Source: JAKVCB01 sp963578605 (lineage in GTDB: Bacteria > Planctomycetota > Planctomycetia > Pirellulales > Lacipirellulaceae). Taken from it: a DNA stretch of 64,000 nt. The translations under genes and the position numbers were made by a program. The stretch lies in the NCBI GenBank assembly GCA_963578605.1, contig CAUZEA010000009.1, positions 29,396 through 93,395 of the forward strand. Reading direction: 5' to 3'. Below, one piece after another: positions 44,919 through 52,972 of this stretch (the stretch's first letter is position 1; every line of letters begins with the position of its first letter). The notes beneath the pieces were generated by a model, which saw only the letters and a program-made list of their open reading frames with translations, was not told the DNA's origin and did no database searches.

Positions 44919-46187
44919 ATGCCTGCCATGCTTCCCGTTATGAAAACGATGACACAAGACGAGCGCGATTTGCTTCAGTACGAATCGCGTTTGCAGCGAC
45001 CGGTTCGCGTGAAGGTGCCCGACCTTCAACGGGCTGATCGTCTGAGGCACGTCATCTTCTCGGGACAGTTTTCAGAACAGCTTTTGGAACAACTGGGAGG
45101 TACGGCTGATATGATTCGCCAGATTTCCAAAAGCCGCGATGGGCAAGACTTTTTGATCAATCTCTTGCCTCACAAGCGGGCGATGCTTTATTTCACGCAG
45201 CCTTCCACACGGACTTTTCTCTCGTTCATGGCGGCATGCCAGATCGTCGGTATGACCTGTAACGAGGTTCGAGATTCATCGACATCCTCGGAAGCCAAAG
45301 GGGAGACACGATTCGACTCGATCCGCATGTTCAGCAGCTATTTCGATGTCATCATCATGCGCAGCAAACTTGCCCAGTTGGCAGAGTCGTGTGCTTATTT
45401 GATGAATGACCTCGAAGAGACCGGGAATCGAAGCGTTCCCATTGTGAATGCGGGTTCCGGGGCAGACGAACATCCCACCCAGGCTTTGCTCGATATCTAT
45501 ACCCTGCAAAGAACATTTCAGTTTACCGATCCGAAGGATTCACCGACGGCAAACCGATTTGATTCCTTGAAGGAGAAACACGGCTATCCCGATCTTACGC
45601 GAGGTTTGGCAAACAAGACTTATGGTTTTTGTGGCGATATCGGTCGTGGGCGAACGGTTCGGTCACTCGCGATGCTGTTGGCCAGTTACGAAAATGTGCG
45701 ATTCATCTTTGTTGCGCCAACTCATTCCAAGCTCCAGCTGAGTCCTGATTTGCGAGACCGGCTTCGCAATCGAAACGTAGTTCTGCATGAAGTCGACTCG
45801 TTCGATGCCGTGGTCAACGGGAAACCGGTTATCGAGCAGATTGATGCGCTTTACATGACGCGGATCCAAAAAGAACACAACGCTCCCGAAGATGCTGCTG
45901 ATTTTGAGGTGATCGACGGTTCCCGCTATTGTTTAACGGAGGAGTTGGTTGACCGCATGAAGCAGTACGCGCCGATTCTTCATCCTTTTCCGCGTGATCA
46001 GCATTTCGGTGAAATCCCGCCAGAAATCGACAACGACTCCCGCGTCATGTATTTCCGGCAGGCACGTAACGGGATGTGGATTCGGGCGGCACTTTTGGCC
46101 CACCTGTTTGACGTTGACCACCTGATCTCGCGACATTTTCAAAAGGAGTATCGCGAGTGGCATAACTACAACGAAGGTGTGTTGTGA
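44919..46187 (+). CDS. pyrB: Aspartate carbamoyltransferase, long form
   Basis: The enzyme joins carbamoyl phosphate and aspartate in pyrimidine synthesis. It shows the carbamoyl-phosphate loop TQPSTRTFLSF, HPTQALLDIYTLQRTF, the GRGRTVRSLAMLL region and the late loop FPRDQHFGEIPPEIDND. The 422-residue length is about 100 longer than the usual catalytic chain. Extra residues sit in an N-terminal stretch (1-70) and in an insertion after the HPTQ helix (about 200-225, QFTDPKDSPTANRFDSLKEK). HPTQALLD favours ATCase over ornithine transcarbamylase. No regulatory pyrI is adjacent. The start could be at 44919 or 44940. Confidence 0.88.
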   Translation: MPAMLPVMKTMTQDERDLLQYESRLQRPVRVKVPDLQRADRLRHVIFSGQFSEQLLEQLGGTADMIRQISKSRDGQDFLINLLPHKRAMLYFTQPSTRTFLSFMAACQIVGMTCNEVRDSSTSSEAKGETRFDSIRMFSSYFDVIIMRSKLAQLAESCAYLMNDLEETGNRSVPIVNAGSGADEHPTQALLDIYTLQRTFQFTDPKDSPTANRFDSLKEKHGYPDLTRGLANKTYGFCGDIGRGRTVRSLAMLLASYENVRFIFVAPTHSKLQLSPDLRDRLRNRNVVLHEVDSFDAVVNGKPVIEQIDALYMTRIQKEHNAPEDAADFEVIDGSRYCLTEELVDRMKQYAPILHPFPRDQHFGEIPPEIDNDSRVMYFRQARNGMWIRAALLAHLFDVDHLISRHFQKEYREWHNYNEGVL

Positions 46188-46375
46188 ACCGACCTGCAAG
46201 CCAACCGGGGACTTGCCAGGGCTGACGCTATCTTGAACCAGACCCATGGGTGTTCGCCGCCGGAAGCCGGCCGTAGCCAGTTTGTAGAAGCCCCTTTGTT
46301 GTGCAGCAAGGTAGGACCTAACGAGACCGAGGGCTAACCGAGGATTTCTTCACAGATTGTGATTTTCGCGCCACC

Positions 46376-47011
46376 ATGGCTGTTTTGATTGATGGTTACA
46401 ACTTGCTGCATGTCACGGGTATTGTCGGCCGTGGTGTCGGGCCGGGTGGACTGCACCGTTCGCGACAAGCTCTCCTGAACTTTCTCGTTGCGTCACTACA
46501 CGAGAAGGAACTCGCGCAGGCCGTGATCGTGTTTGATGCCTCCGGGGCACCCCCTGGTTTGCCAGCGACCGTCGATCACCAAGGTCTCACGGTTCATTAT
46601 GCCCAGGACTATCCCGATGCCGATACGATGCTGGAATTCCTGATTGCCAAGCACCAATCGCCACGAAAACTTACCGTCGTATCAAGTGATCATCGAATCC
46701 AACGTGCCGCAAAACGACGGAAGGCGATCGCGACCGACAGCGATTTGTGGTATGCAGAATTGCTCCGCCGTCGGCGGAGCGACGCTCTGCAGGGTGATGT
46801 GCCTCTTGCCAAGCCCGAAGGGGAACTCGACCCAACGGAAGTCAAATATTGGACGGAGCAGTTTGCCAAAATGCCCGCGGATATAAAACCAGCCAAGGAA
46901 GAACAGGAACCAACCAAGCCAACCCGTCAACAGGACAAAAAAGCTGACGACCTGGCAAATCCGTTTCCCCCAGGTTATGCCGAAGAACTCCTGGAGGAGA
47001 ACGATTTGTGA
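46376..47011 (+). CDS. YacP-like NYN-domain RNase
   Basis: The 211-residue protein starts AVLIDGYNLLHVTGIVGRG, the NYN (PIN-like) nuclease opening with the first acidic residue. AVIVFDASGAPPGLPATVDH, YAQDYPDADTMLEFLIAKHQ and VVSSDHRIQRAAKRRKA follow, placing further acidic residues as in YacP/Rae1. That family cleaves mRNA, in Bacillus on the ribosome. The C-terminal third (about 150-211) is K/E/P-rich and unlike YacP, probably a flexible tail. It is 190 bases after pyrB and convergent with the phosphorylase-like gene. Confidence 0.8.
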   Translation: MAVLIDGYNLLHVTGIVGRGVGPGGLHRSRQALLNFLVASLHEKELAQAVIVFDASGAPPGLPATVDHQGLTVHYAQDYPDADTMLEFLIAKHQSPRKLTVVSSDHRIQRAAKRRKAIATDSDLWYAELLRRRRSDALQGDVPLAKPEGELDPTEVKYWTEQFAKMPADIKPAKEEQEPTKPTRQQDKKADDLANPFPPGYAEELLEENDL

Positions 47012-47235
47012 CGCGAGAACGATTCGTGACGCGGTCGGTGGGGATTCGAGGTGCGTTGCCGTTTTTTCTCGATTTGCCGTGAAGGCTTCCTGGATTTGCT
47101 GTGGGCGATTCCTGCGGTTCTGCATTGCCCAACCCACTGGCGGAGTTGCCCGCCTTGATGACCGGGTGTGACGTTAGGCACTTGGTCCGTTGCACGCGGT
47201 TGCTGGGCTAAACCACCCCACTGGCGTAACAAGGG

Positions 47236-48090
47236 TTACCCCTTCGAGTACCGCTTTGCCATGTCTTCGGCGAAGTCGGCCAGGCGACCACGTGCCTGCC
47301 AGACGTTTTCCTGCAGTTTCCAGAGGTCGGTGGCGGCCGATGGGCGACGGGTGATTCCTCCAAGCAACGCTCCGGCGCGGCCTGCCCAACTTCCTTGTTT
47401 GTACAAGTGATCGACCTCGGCTGGTAACTGGTCGTTGAGCCGACGGGTGATGACGTAAACCGCCATCATCGGAACTTGGCGATGACCGCAGGCTACCGCC
47501 ACCGGTAGGGCGATCCGCCCAGCGGAAAGTGCCTCGTGTGATTTTGCGAGCTCGGTTCGTTCGTGCGGCGATTTGGGCAAGTCAGGGACGCTCAAAAGTG
47601 TTCCCGTATGGCATCCTTTGGTTGTGATCGCGGCAATATCGATCGTAACGCCATGGTGCGCGGTATTGACGATGCGATTGGCCACCACCAGGTCGTTAAT
47701 GGCGGCAGAGGGGATTAGCGCATCGGCGAAGCCCATGGCCAAGACCAGCTTGGGGTCATGACCGGTGATGATGGCCTCGGTGGCCTGCGTCACATCGCCA
47801 TCGACAGGGCAAACAGCTATCACGATCGACTTTCCAGCGAGGACGCCCGAACTGAGTTGAAAACCGGCAGCCTGTGTCGACCTGACGTTGCGCATCCGGT
47901 CGACCAGGCCCATTATTTCGCGTTCGGCTGCACAAATCACTGCGAACTCGCAAGTTGGCGGAACGGGGGGCGGGGCAGGTTGAACCGCATCACCGGTTGC
48001 GGCTGGGTTGATGGCAGCCCTTTTCGCAAATTGTTTGCGAATGACAGAGTGCAGCAAGTGACCGGCAATCTGACGAAACACGTGATCCAA
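47236..48090 (-). CDS. Nucleoside-phosphorylase-fold protein without catalytic residues (HpnG-like)
   Basis: The 284-residue product has the purine-nucleoside-phosphorylase/MTA-nucleosidase fold: FAVICAAEREIMGLVDRMRN at the first strand, LVLAMGFADALIPSAAINDL in place of the usual GxAG loop, and a closing RRPSAATDLWKLQENVWQAR. The family motif VDMES around the catalytic glutamate should occur near 190-194, where this protein reads AGRIA. The catalytic aspartate of RVISD is arginine 216 in YVITRR. The frame is intact. It lies 19 bases after the cyclase-like gene on the same strand, a pairing that elsewhere includes the hopanoid enzyme HpnG, as I recall. I infer a fold without nucleosidase chemistry. 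Confidence 0.78.
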   Translation of the reverse strand: MDHVFRQIAGHLLHSVIRKQFAKRAAINPAATGDAVQPAPPPVPPTCEFAVICAAEREIMGLVDRMRNVRSTQAAGFQLSSGVLAGKSIVIAVCPVDGDVTQATEAIITGHDPKLVLAMGFADALIPSAAINDLVVANRIVNTAHHGVTIDIAAITTKGCHTGTLLSVPDLPKSPHERTELAKSHEALSAGRIALPVAVACGHRQVPMMAVYVITRRLNDQLPAEVDHLYKQGSWAGRAGALLGGITRRPSAATDLWKLQENVWQARGRLADFAEDMAKRYSKG

Positions 48091-48108
48091 CTTTCGGCAA
48101 TGGCAAAA

Positions 48109-50175
48109 CTACCAATCCGCATCGGTCGCGGACATTGCTCCCACGAGCTGCAAGCGAGGTGGTTCATCTTGGTCGGCCTGTTGCCCAAAAGCAACTGCCC
48201 AGTGAGCGAGAGCCCGAAGTGGGTTTACCGTGGCTGCCAGGTCGTCGGCTTTTCCACAACAGGCAGCTAGGCTCCCGGGTCGAAAGAAAAGCTTATGCCA
48301 ACTACCGTCTGGCTGCTGCTGTTCCAGCAGGAAATGGATTCCGCGAAGGACCTGGTTGCTGGAGTGCTCGTCTGCGGCCAGCAGGGCCAACAGCGCATCG
48401 ACCGATTGAACCGCCGAGGTCGGTTGGGGGTCACCCGGCTCATTGGAAAGCGGAAACTCACCCCAACCACCAGCGGGGGTTTGCTGAGTCAAGAGCCAGT
48501 TTACACCAGCGGTAATCGCCTCGTGTTCGGCGGTTGTGCCGGCAGCCAGCAGTCCCCGCATGGCCAACGACGTGGCGTGGATCGATGGTCCCTCGGGAGC
48601 ATTATGCCAACTCCCGTTGGCCAGTTGGGTTCGACGCAGAAATATGCTGGCCTGCCGGATCGACGGGTCGTCGTGTGCCAATCCCCAACGGCTTAGCGCT
48701 ATGACGACGGCACCCGTCGCGGCGACTCCGCCGGAAGATTTGTCATTTCCAGAACGAAACTGCGTAGTGGGAGTCCAACTCCCGTCACGATTTTGACAAC
48801 CGACCAGCGCGTTGACCAAACGCGCACCAAGCACCTGTGCGGCATCGAAGCCGGCTGGGTTTTTCCACCGGCGGTACGATCTGGGCTCGTCAACTTCATC
48901 GTGAATCCAGAGGTGGGGAGGCAATTCGTTCGTGTGATTTTGTTCCCTGGATTTCAACACGGCCAGCGTAGTGAGCAAACTGGCCAGCGTGGTTGCGTCA
49001 ACTTGTTCCTGGTTTTCCAAGACCTTGTTGCCATGGTCGATGAAGGTGTCTGTTGCTTCGAAGACAACTCCGTCATGCGGGTTGAGCCCACTTTCCACAA
49101 GGGCCGTCAACACGTCTGCCGTGCGGGTGTCGGTCGATCCTGGGGGCAACGATTTGACGGTACGGTCGTCGCGGGCAACCGGCAGCAATTGGCTCAGCTG
49201 GGTCGGGCCGGTAGACAGTTCATTTGCTTCGTAACGGTGTCCCAGTGTGGGCAGGGCAATTTGAGCCCAGATAGTTTGCCCGCTGTTCGAGGCCGCTGAT
49301 TCGGTTGCCTGGGGGGGGTTGAGCAGTCGTTCTTCGAGCCGTAGCAAAGCATGACGACGCAGCGGGACCCAGCCGCGATGTTCCAACCATTGGGTCGCAC
49401 GCTCGACTGCCGCCTGCCACCAGCTCCCTGTTCGACGCCTTGGCCGGGGAGTTTCCACGGCACTGGGCGGTGGCCAGTTAGCTGGCGCGTCGACAAACAA
49501 TTCTCGCACACCCCGTTTCGGTTCTACTTTGTAGACCGGGCGGTGGGCCCAAAGAACCGATAGCGCCGCGTTCACTTCTGCGGTAGCTGCCAGGTCACCT
49601 GAGGCCGCCGTTGGGTCGGGCCTCGGAGAAAGAAAAATCCTCTCCGGAGGAAAGGGAGGGCAATCTTCAAAGGAGATTTGTCCCAAAAGCGCCAGCCAAT
49701 ACCGGGTTGTGGTATTGCACTGGTCGGCCCCGCCGGCGGTGAGAATTGCGGAGCGGGCGGCACGCATGACCGGAGATGTCGGGTCGGTTCCTTGTATTTT
49801 CAGAGCAAGATAGGCAAGCACACTGACACTTACGTCGATGGTGCTGCCAGGCAGGAGAGTCCACCCCCCCTGTGGCAACGATTGCTCGACAAGAGTGTTA
49901 ACGAGTCCTTCGGTGGATTGCTCGTCGTGGACCTTGCCTCCCAAGATCTCGCGGGCGAGCAGTAACTGGCTGGCGCGGGCAGCGTCATGACCAACAAGGG
50001 TAACCCATTGGCCATCATCCTGTTGTGCGCTGAACAAAAACTGACGAGCACAGAGAATAGCCTGTCGAACAGGACCAATCAGAGCATGGGGGTGGTGTGC
50101 AGAGTCTTGGGGTTTATCCGCTGTGGTTTTGCGGATGGTGAACTGTTCAAGCTGTACCCAATTGATCGAGTTCAT
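48109..50175 (-). CDS. Squalene-hopene-cyclase-like protein with a degenerate DxDD site
   Basis: The 688-residue protein has repeated QW motifs (QQDDGQWVT, QNRDGSWTP, QLANGSWHN, QTPAGGWGE, QQPDGSWHK) in an alpha-toroid layout, as in squalene-hopene cyclase. In that family DxDD supplies the proton and sits in PDVDDT. The aligned text is EQVDATTLASLL at 390-401, so the site reads QVDA and only the central aspartate remains. The stretch between the WDT-like helix and this site is also shortened. The C-terminal signature FPRVFYLKYHLY of true cyclases is replaced by PGSLAACCGKADDLAATV. It is first of a pair with the phosphorylase-like gene. It may be inactive, or adapted to another role. Confidence 0.8.
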   Translation of the reverse strand: MNSINWVQLEQFTIRKTTADKPQDSAHHPHALIGPVRQAILCARQFLFSAQQDDGQWVTLVGHDAARASQLLLAREILGGKVHDEQSTEGLVNTLVEQSLPQGGWTLLPGSTIDVSVSVLAYLALKIQGTDPTSPVMRAARSAILTAGGADQCNTTTRYWLALLGQISFEDCPPFPPERIFLSPRPDPTAASGDLAATAEVNAALSVLWAHRPVYKVEPKRGVRELFVDAPANWPPPSAVETPRPRRRTGSWWQAAVERATQWLEHRGWVPLRRHALLRLEERLLNPPQATESAASNSGQTIWAQIALPTLGHRYEANELSTGPTQLSQLLPVARDDRTVKSLPPGSTDTRTADVLTALVESGLNPHDGVVFEATDTFIDHGNKVLENQEQVDATTLASLLTTLAVLKSREQNHTNELPPHLWIHDEVDEPRSYRRWKNPAGFDAAQVLGARLVNALVGCQNRDGSWTPTTQFRSGNDKSSGGVAATGAVVIALSRWGLAHDDPSIRQASIFLRRTQLANGSWHNAPEGPSIHATSLAMRGLLAAGTTAEHEAITAGVNWLLTQQTPAGGWGEFPLSNEPGDPQPTSAVQSVDALLALLAADEHSSNQVLRGIHFLLEQQQPDGSWHKLFFRPGSLAACCGKADDLAATVNPLRALAHWAVAFGQQADQDEPPRLQLVGAMSATDADW

Positions 50176-50329
50176 CCTTGCAATCCGTCTTTGGCTGTCT
50201 TCCGTGACTCACCGAGCCGGTGCGTACCGGCAACAAAGAACTAGCTTAGACAATTGAGTCATTGGTTGACAAGAAAGAGTGGGCACCATTCACCGCTGGT
50301 TGACAGCATAGCTAGCGTGCCGCGTGGGA

Positions 50330-51703
50330 TCAGGCGGCGTTACGGACCACATCGTTGGCAGGTAGTGCAAGCGTAATCGCGGTTCCCGAGCGAGGGCCTG
50401 GTGCGACGGTTACGCTGCCACCGTGCTCGGAGACGATTCGCCAGCACTTGGATAGCCCGAACCCAAGTCCTCTTCCCGCCTCGCGGCCGCTAAAGAAGGG
50501 ATCGAACATGTGGCGTCGGAGTTCGTTGGTAAGACCAGGCCCGTTGTCGCGAACCACGATTCGTACTTCCGGGGCGTGGTCCAGCTCCAGTTGTACGTCC
50601 ACATCACCACTCTGCCCCACGGCTTCCAAGGCGTTGACAACGACCGCTCTTACCGCGACAGCCAGTTGGGTTTTGTCTCCCGAAACGACAACTTGAGCGT
50701 GGTCGGTTCGCAGCGTGAGCGAGATTTTTCGGTCCTCGGCTTCTGTTTGCAATTCGGTGACAACTTGCCTGACCAGCGATACCAGATCGCACGGGCGGAG
50801 TTCGAGGGCGGGTGGCCGGGCAAATTGCATCAAGTCGGCAATCATTTCGTGTGCCCGCATCGCCTGATCATAAATTGCAGATAGCTTCCGACGGCGTGTC
50901 TCATCGGATTCATCACGCAATAGAGACTGGGCCCGGACTGTGATGTTGGCTAGTGGATTGTTGATTTCGTGGCTCGCCCCGTAGGCCAACTCTTTGAGTG
51001 ATGCGAGTTTTTCTTGTTCCAACCGATGTTCGTACGTGGCAACGATTTTTTCAGCTTTGGCGAGCCGCGTTACCAGCGATGGCAAGCGGGTCGCAATTCC
51101 TGGTACGCGATTGAGGAAAAAACCACCATTCACGGCGGCTTTTTCAGCGTCGACTGCCGTCGTGGCGAACGACTTGCAGGGAGCGGCTGGGGGCAGCAAG
51201 GGTAACCTGCGAGGACGTCCCAAGGGGTCGCTGGGGCATTGCGCCAGGAGTGCTTCGGATTCACCAAGCCATGATTGCCAGAAAGCGTTCGAGGGCCGGT
51301 CCGGAAAAATACCCGCTGATGCTCCGACAGTGGTCAATGTCTGATGCGCAAGTTGGGCGTAACGACTGGCATCGATCGGGGTGACTTCGATCACTTTTTC
51401 GGCGGGGCAGGCCAGCGGGTCCTGAAGCTTTCTGGCCAACCCATCGCCAAGCCAATCGGCGAGGGCTGAGATGCTGGCCAGGTTTTCGATGGCTTGCGCG
51501 CTTGCCGGGAGATTTTCTTCTCGCGCCCAACAAACGGCGGCGGCGACCAGAAAGGGATCCCGCTTTAGCGCCCAGAGGACTTCCCGCTGGCACGGTGTCA
51601 GCTCGTGAGCCAGTAGCCCGCGTTCGAGCGCCGCGGCCGTCTGATCGGCGATCGGCACCCATTGGTGGACCGAACCGCAACGAAAAAGTCGTAGATAGAG
51701 CAT
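50330..51703 (-). CDS. Soluble sensor histidine kinase
   Basis: The 457-residue product has no membrane helix. A helical N-terminal domain (1-165) of uncertain family is followed by a short linker and a coiled coil (212-240). The H-box is GASHEINNPLANITVRAQ with the phospho-histidine at 245. The ATPase domain carries VRAVVVNALEAVG, VRDNGPGLTNELR and GRGLGFGLSKCWRIVSEHGG, all intact. The ATG at 51703 is used here; a longer start at 51751 is possible. It follows the HTH-receiver gene on the same strand across a 190-base gap, so the two probably form a two-component pair. It signals from the cytoplasm. Confidence 0.9.
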   Translation of the reverse strand: MLYLRLFRCGSVHQWVPIADQTAAALERGLLAHELTPCQREVLWALKRDPFLVAAAVCWAREENLPASAQAIENLASISALADWLGDGLARKLQDPLACPAEKVIEVTPIDASRYAQLAHQTLTTVGASAGIFPDRPSNAFWQSWLGESEALLAQCPSDPLGRPRRLPLLPPAAPCKSFATTAVDAEKAAVNGGFFLNRVPGIATRLPSLVTRLAKAEKIVATYEHRLEQEKLASLKELAYGASHEINNPLANITVRAQSLLRDESDETRRRKLSAIYDQAMRAHEMIADLMQFARPPALELRPCDLVSLVRQVVTELQTEAEDRKISLTLRTDHAQVVVSGDKTQLAVAVRAVVVNALEAVGQSGDVDVQLELDHAPEVRIVVRDNGPGLTNELRRHMFDPFFSGREAGRGLGFGLSKCWRIVSEHGGSVTVAPGPRSGTAITLALPANDVVRNAA

Positions 51704-51895
51704 AACGCCAAACCTCGTCGACCTTCCCTGGTTGAGGTGTGCAACCGGCACGGGAGGGAACAGATGTGAGGCCCCACCCTCCGATGCGTCACAGCATAGC
51801 TGATTTCAAAAATCAGCGAAGCGCGTGATTGCCACGATCGACCAGTTGACCTTCCGCCGGCTCCTGCTTCAGGGTCCAACGAGTCTTGACCGGAA

Positions 51896-52477
51896 CTACC
51901 TTGAGGTGGCTGCCTCGACGTCCAGCAATTGGCAGATGCGATCCAACAAGTCTTCGACATCAAACGGCTTTTGCATGAAGTCATTCGCACCCGCGTCACG
52001 CAAGGCTTGAATCTTATCAGGCTCGCCCATACCGGAGATGCAAATGATGCAGACTGCATCCATCGAGGGCTCACTCCGGACCAGCTGGCAAACTTCTTTG
52101 CCGTTGATGTCTGGTAGCATGACATCCAGCACGACCAGGTCGGGACGGAATTCCTTGATCTGCATGCCAGCACCGAAGCCGTTGTTGACGCTCCGCACGT
52201 CGAACTGGCCACCCCGATTCAGATGCTCTACAATCAGTTCCACGAGATCCGGGTCATCGTCGACGACCAGGATCTTACGCTTCCCGCTATCGAGCGCATC
52301 GGTCGGAATGCCATTGTCGCGCATAAACGAGTACAACTGGTCACGAGGGATCCGCCGAAACCGACTTCCCGGTACGCGAAATCCCTTGAGTTGGCCAGAG
52401 TCAAAGCAGCGAATAATGGTTTGCTGGCTGACTTTACATATTTTGGCGGCTTCGCCGGTTGTAAAGACCGTTTTCAT
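51896..52477 (-). CDS. Response regulator with N-terminal excisionase-like HTH and C-terminal receiver
   Basis: The 193-residue product starts VFTTGEAAKICKVSQQTIIR, a winged-HTH of the MerR/excisionase type (1-55). A receiver follows (68-190) with ILVVDDDPDLVELIVEHL (Asp 73, 74), the phospho-acceptor VVLDVMLPDINGKEV (Asp 118), and MQKPFDVEDL (Lys 170). The usual order is receiver then effector, so this reversed order is distinctive. The ATG at 52477 is used rather than a GTG at 52489. The kinase gene is downstream. A DNA-binding output driven by a phospho-switch is likely, with targets perhaps including its own upstream direct repeats (52646-52696). Confidence 0.9.
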   Translation of the reverse strand: MKTVFTTGEAAKICKVSQQTIIRCFDSGQLKGFRVPGSRFRRIPRDQLYSFMRDNGIPTDALDSGKRKILVVDDDPDLVELIVEHLNRGGQFDVRSVNNGFGAGMQIKEFRPDLVVLDVMLPDINGKEVCQLVRSEPSMDAVCIICISGMGEPDKIQALRDAGANDFMQKPFDVEDLLDRICQLLDVEAATSR

Positions 52478-52972
52478 AGGCTCAACCACCCCTCTCCGTA
52501 GCTAAAAGTAAAGCTGGCTGCCTCAAGTGCGTCAAATCGCCCGAAGTAGCCCGCGGGGTTGTTCGGAAGCAGACCACGCGTGAACCCTCGCAGGCAGATC
52601 GCTTAAAGCCACTCTCGAACACCAACTGTCCGCAGAATCCTTAACATCCTTAGTCAACTCTCGTTACCGTATATCCTTAGTCAACTCTCGTTACCGCAAT
52701 TGTACCGGACGTTTCAATCAGCAACATCAACCGTATCTTCCAGGGTTGCCTGGTTTGCCATATGTTTGCGAATTATATCGAACCCCCAGACTGCGTCAAT
52801 ATCGGTACGATTTTTGTAAGTTGTTTAAATTCAATGGGTTGCGACTAACAACGACAGGTCACATCATTTTCTGGAAAACCAATTTGCGGCCGCCGCCTGG
52901 TTTTGTGATCGGCCTGGTTTTGGGTGACACCTGCCGGTTGGTTGCCGTGGCCAACGACGAGCAAACGGGGTC
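52478..52972. other. Intergenic region with direct repeats
   Basis: About 500 bases between mnmG and the regulator gene. It carries a perfect direct repeat (52646-52696) and otherwise has no gene. A small plus-strand frame at 52746-52976 has no family signature. Confidence 0.5.
52646..52696. repeat. Two perfect 24-base direct repeats
   Basis: ATCCTTAGTCAACTCTCGTTACCG occurs at 52646-52669 and again at 52673-52696, separated by TAT, so the period is 27. They lie about 170 bases upstream of the HTH-receiver gene on the minus strand. Confidence 0.95.

Noticed and set aside
51799..51817. Small perfect hairpin GCTGATTT/AAATCAGC as a terminator
   Set aside because: No T tract follows in the direction of either neighbouring gene, and the stem is short and AT-rich.
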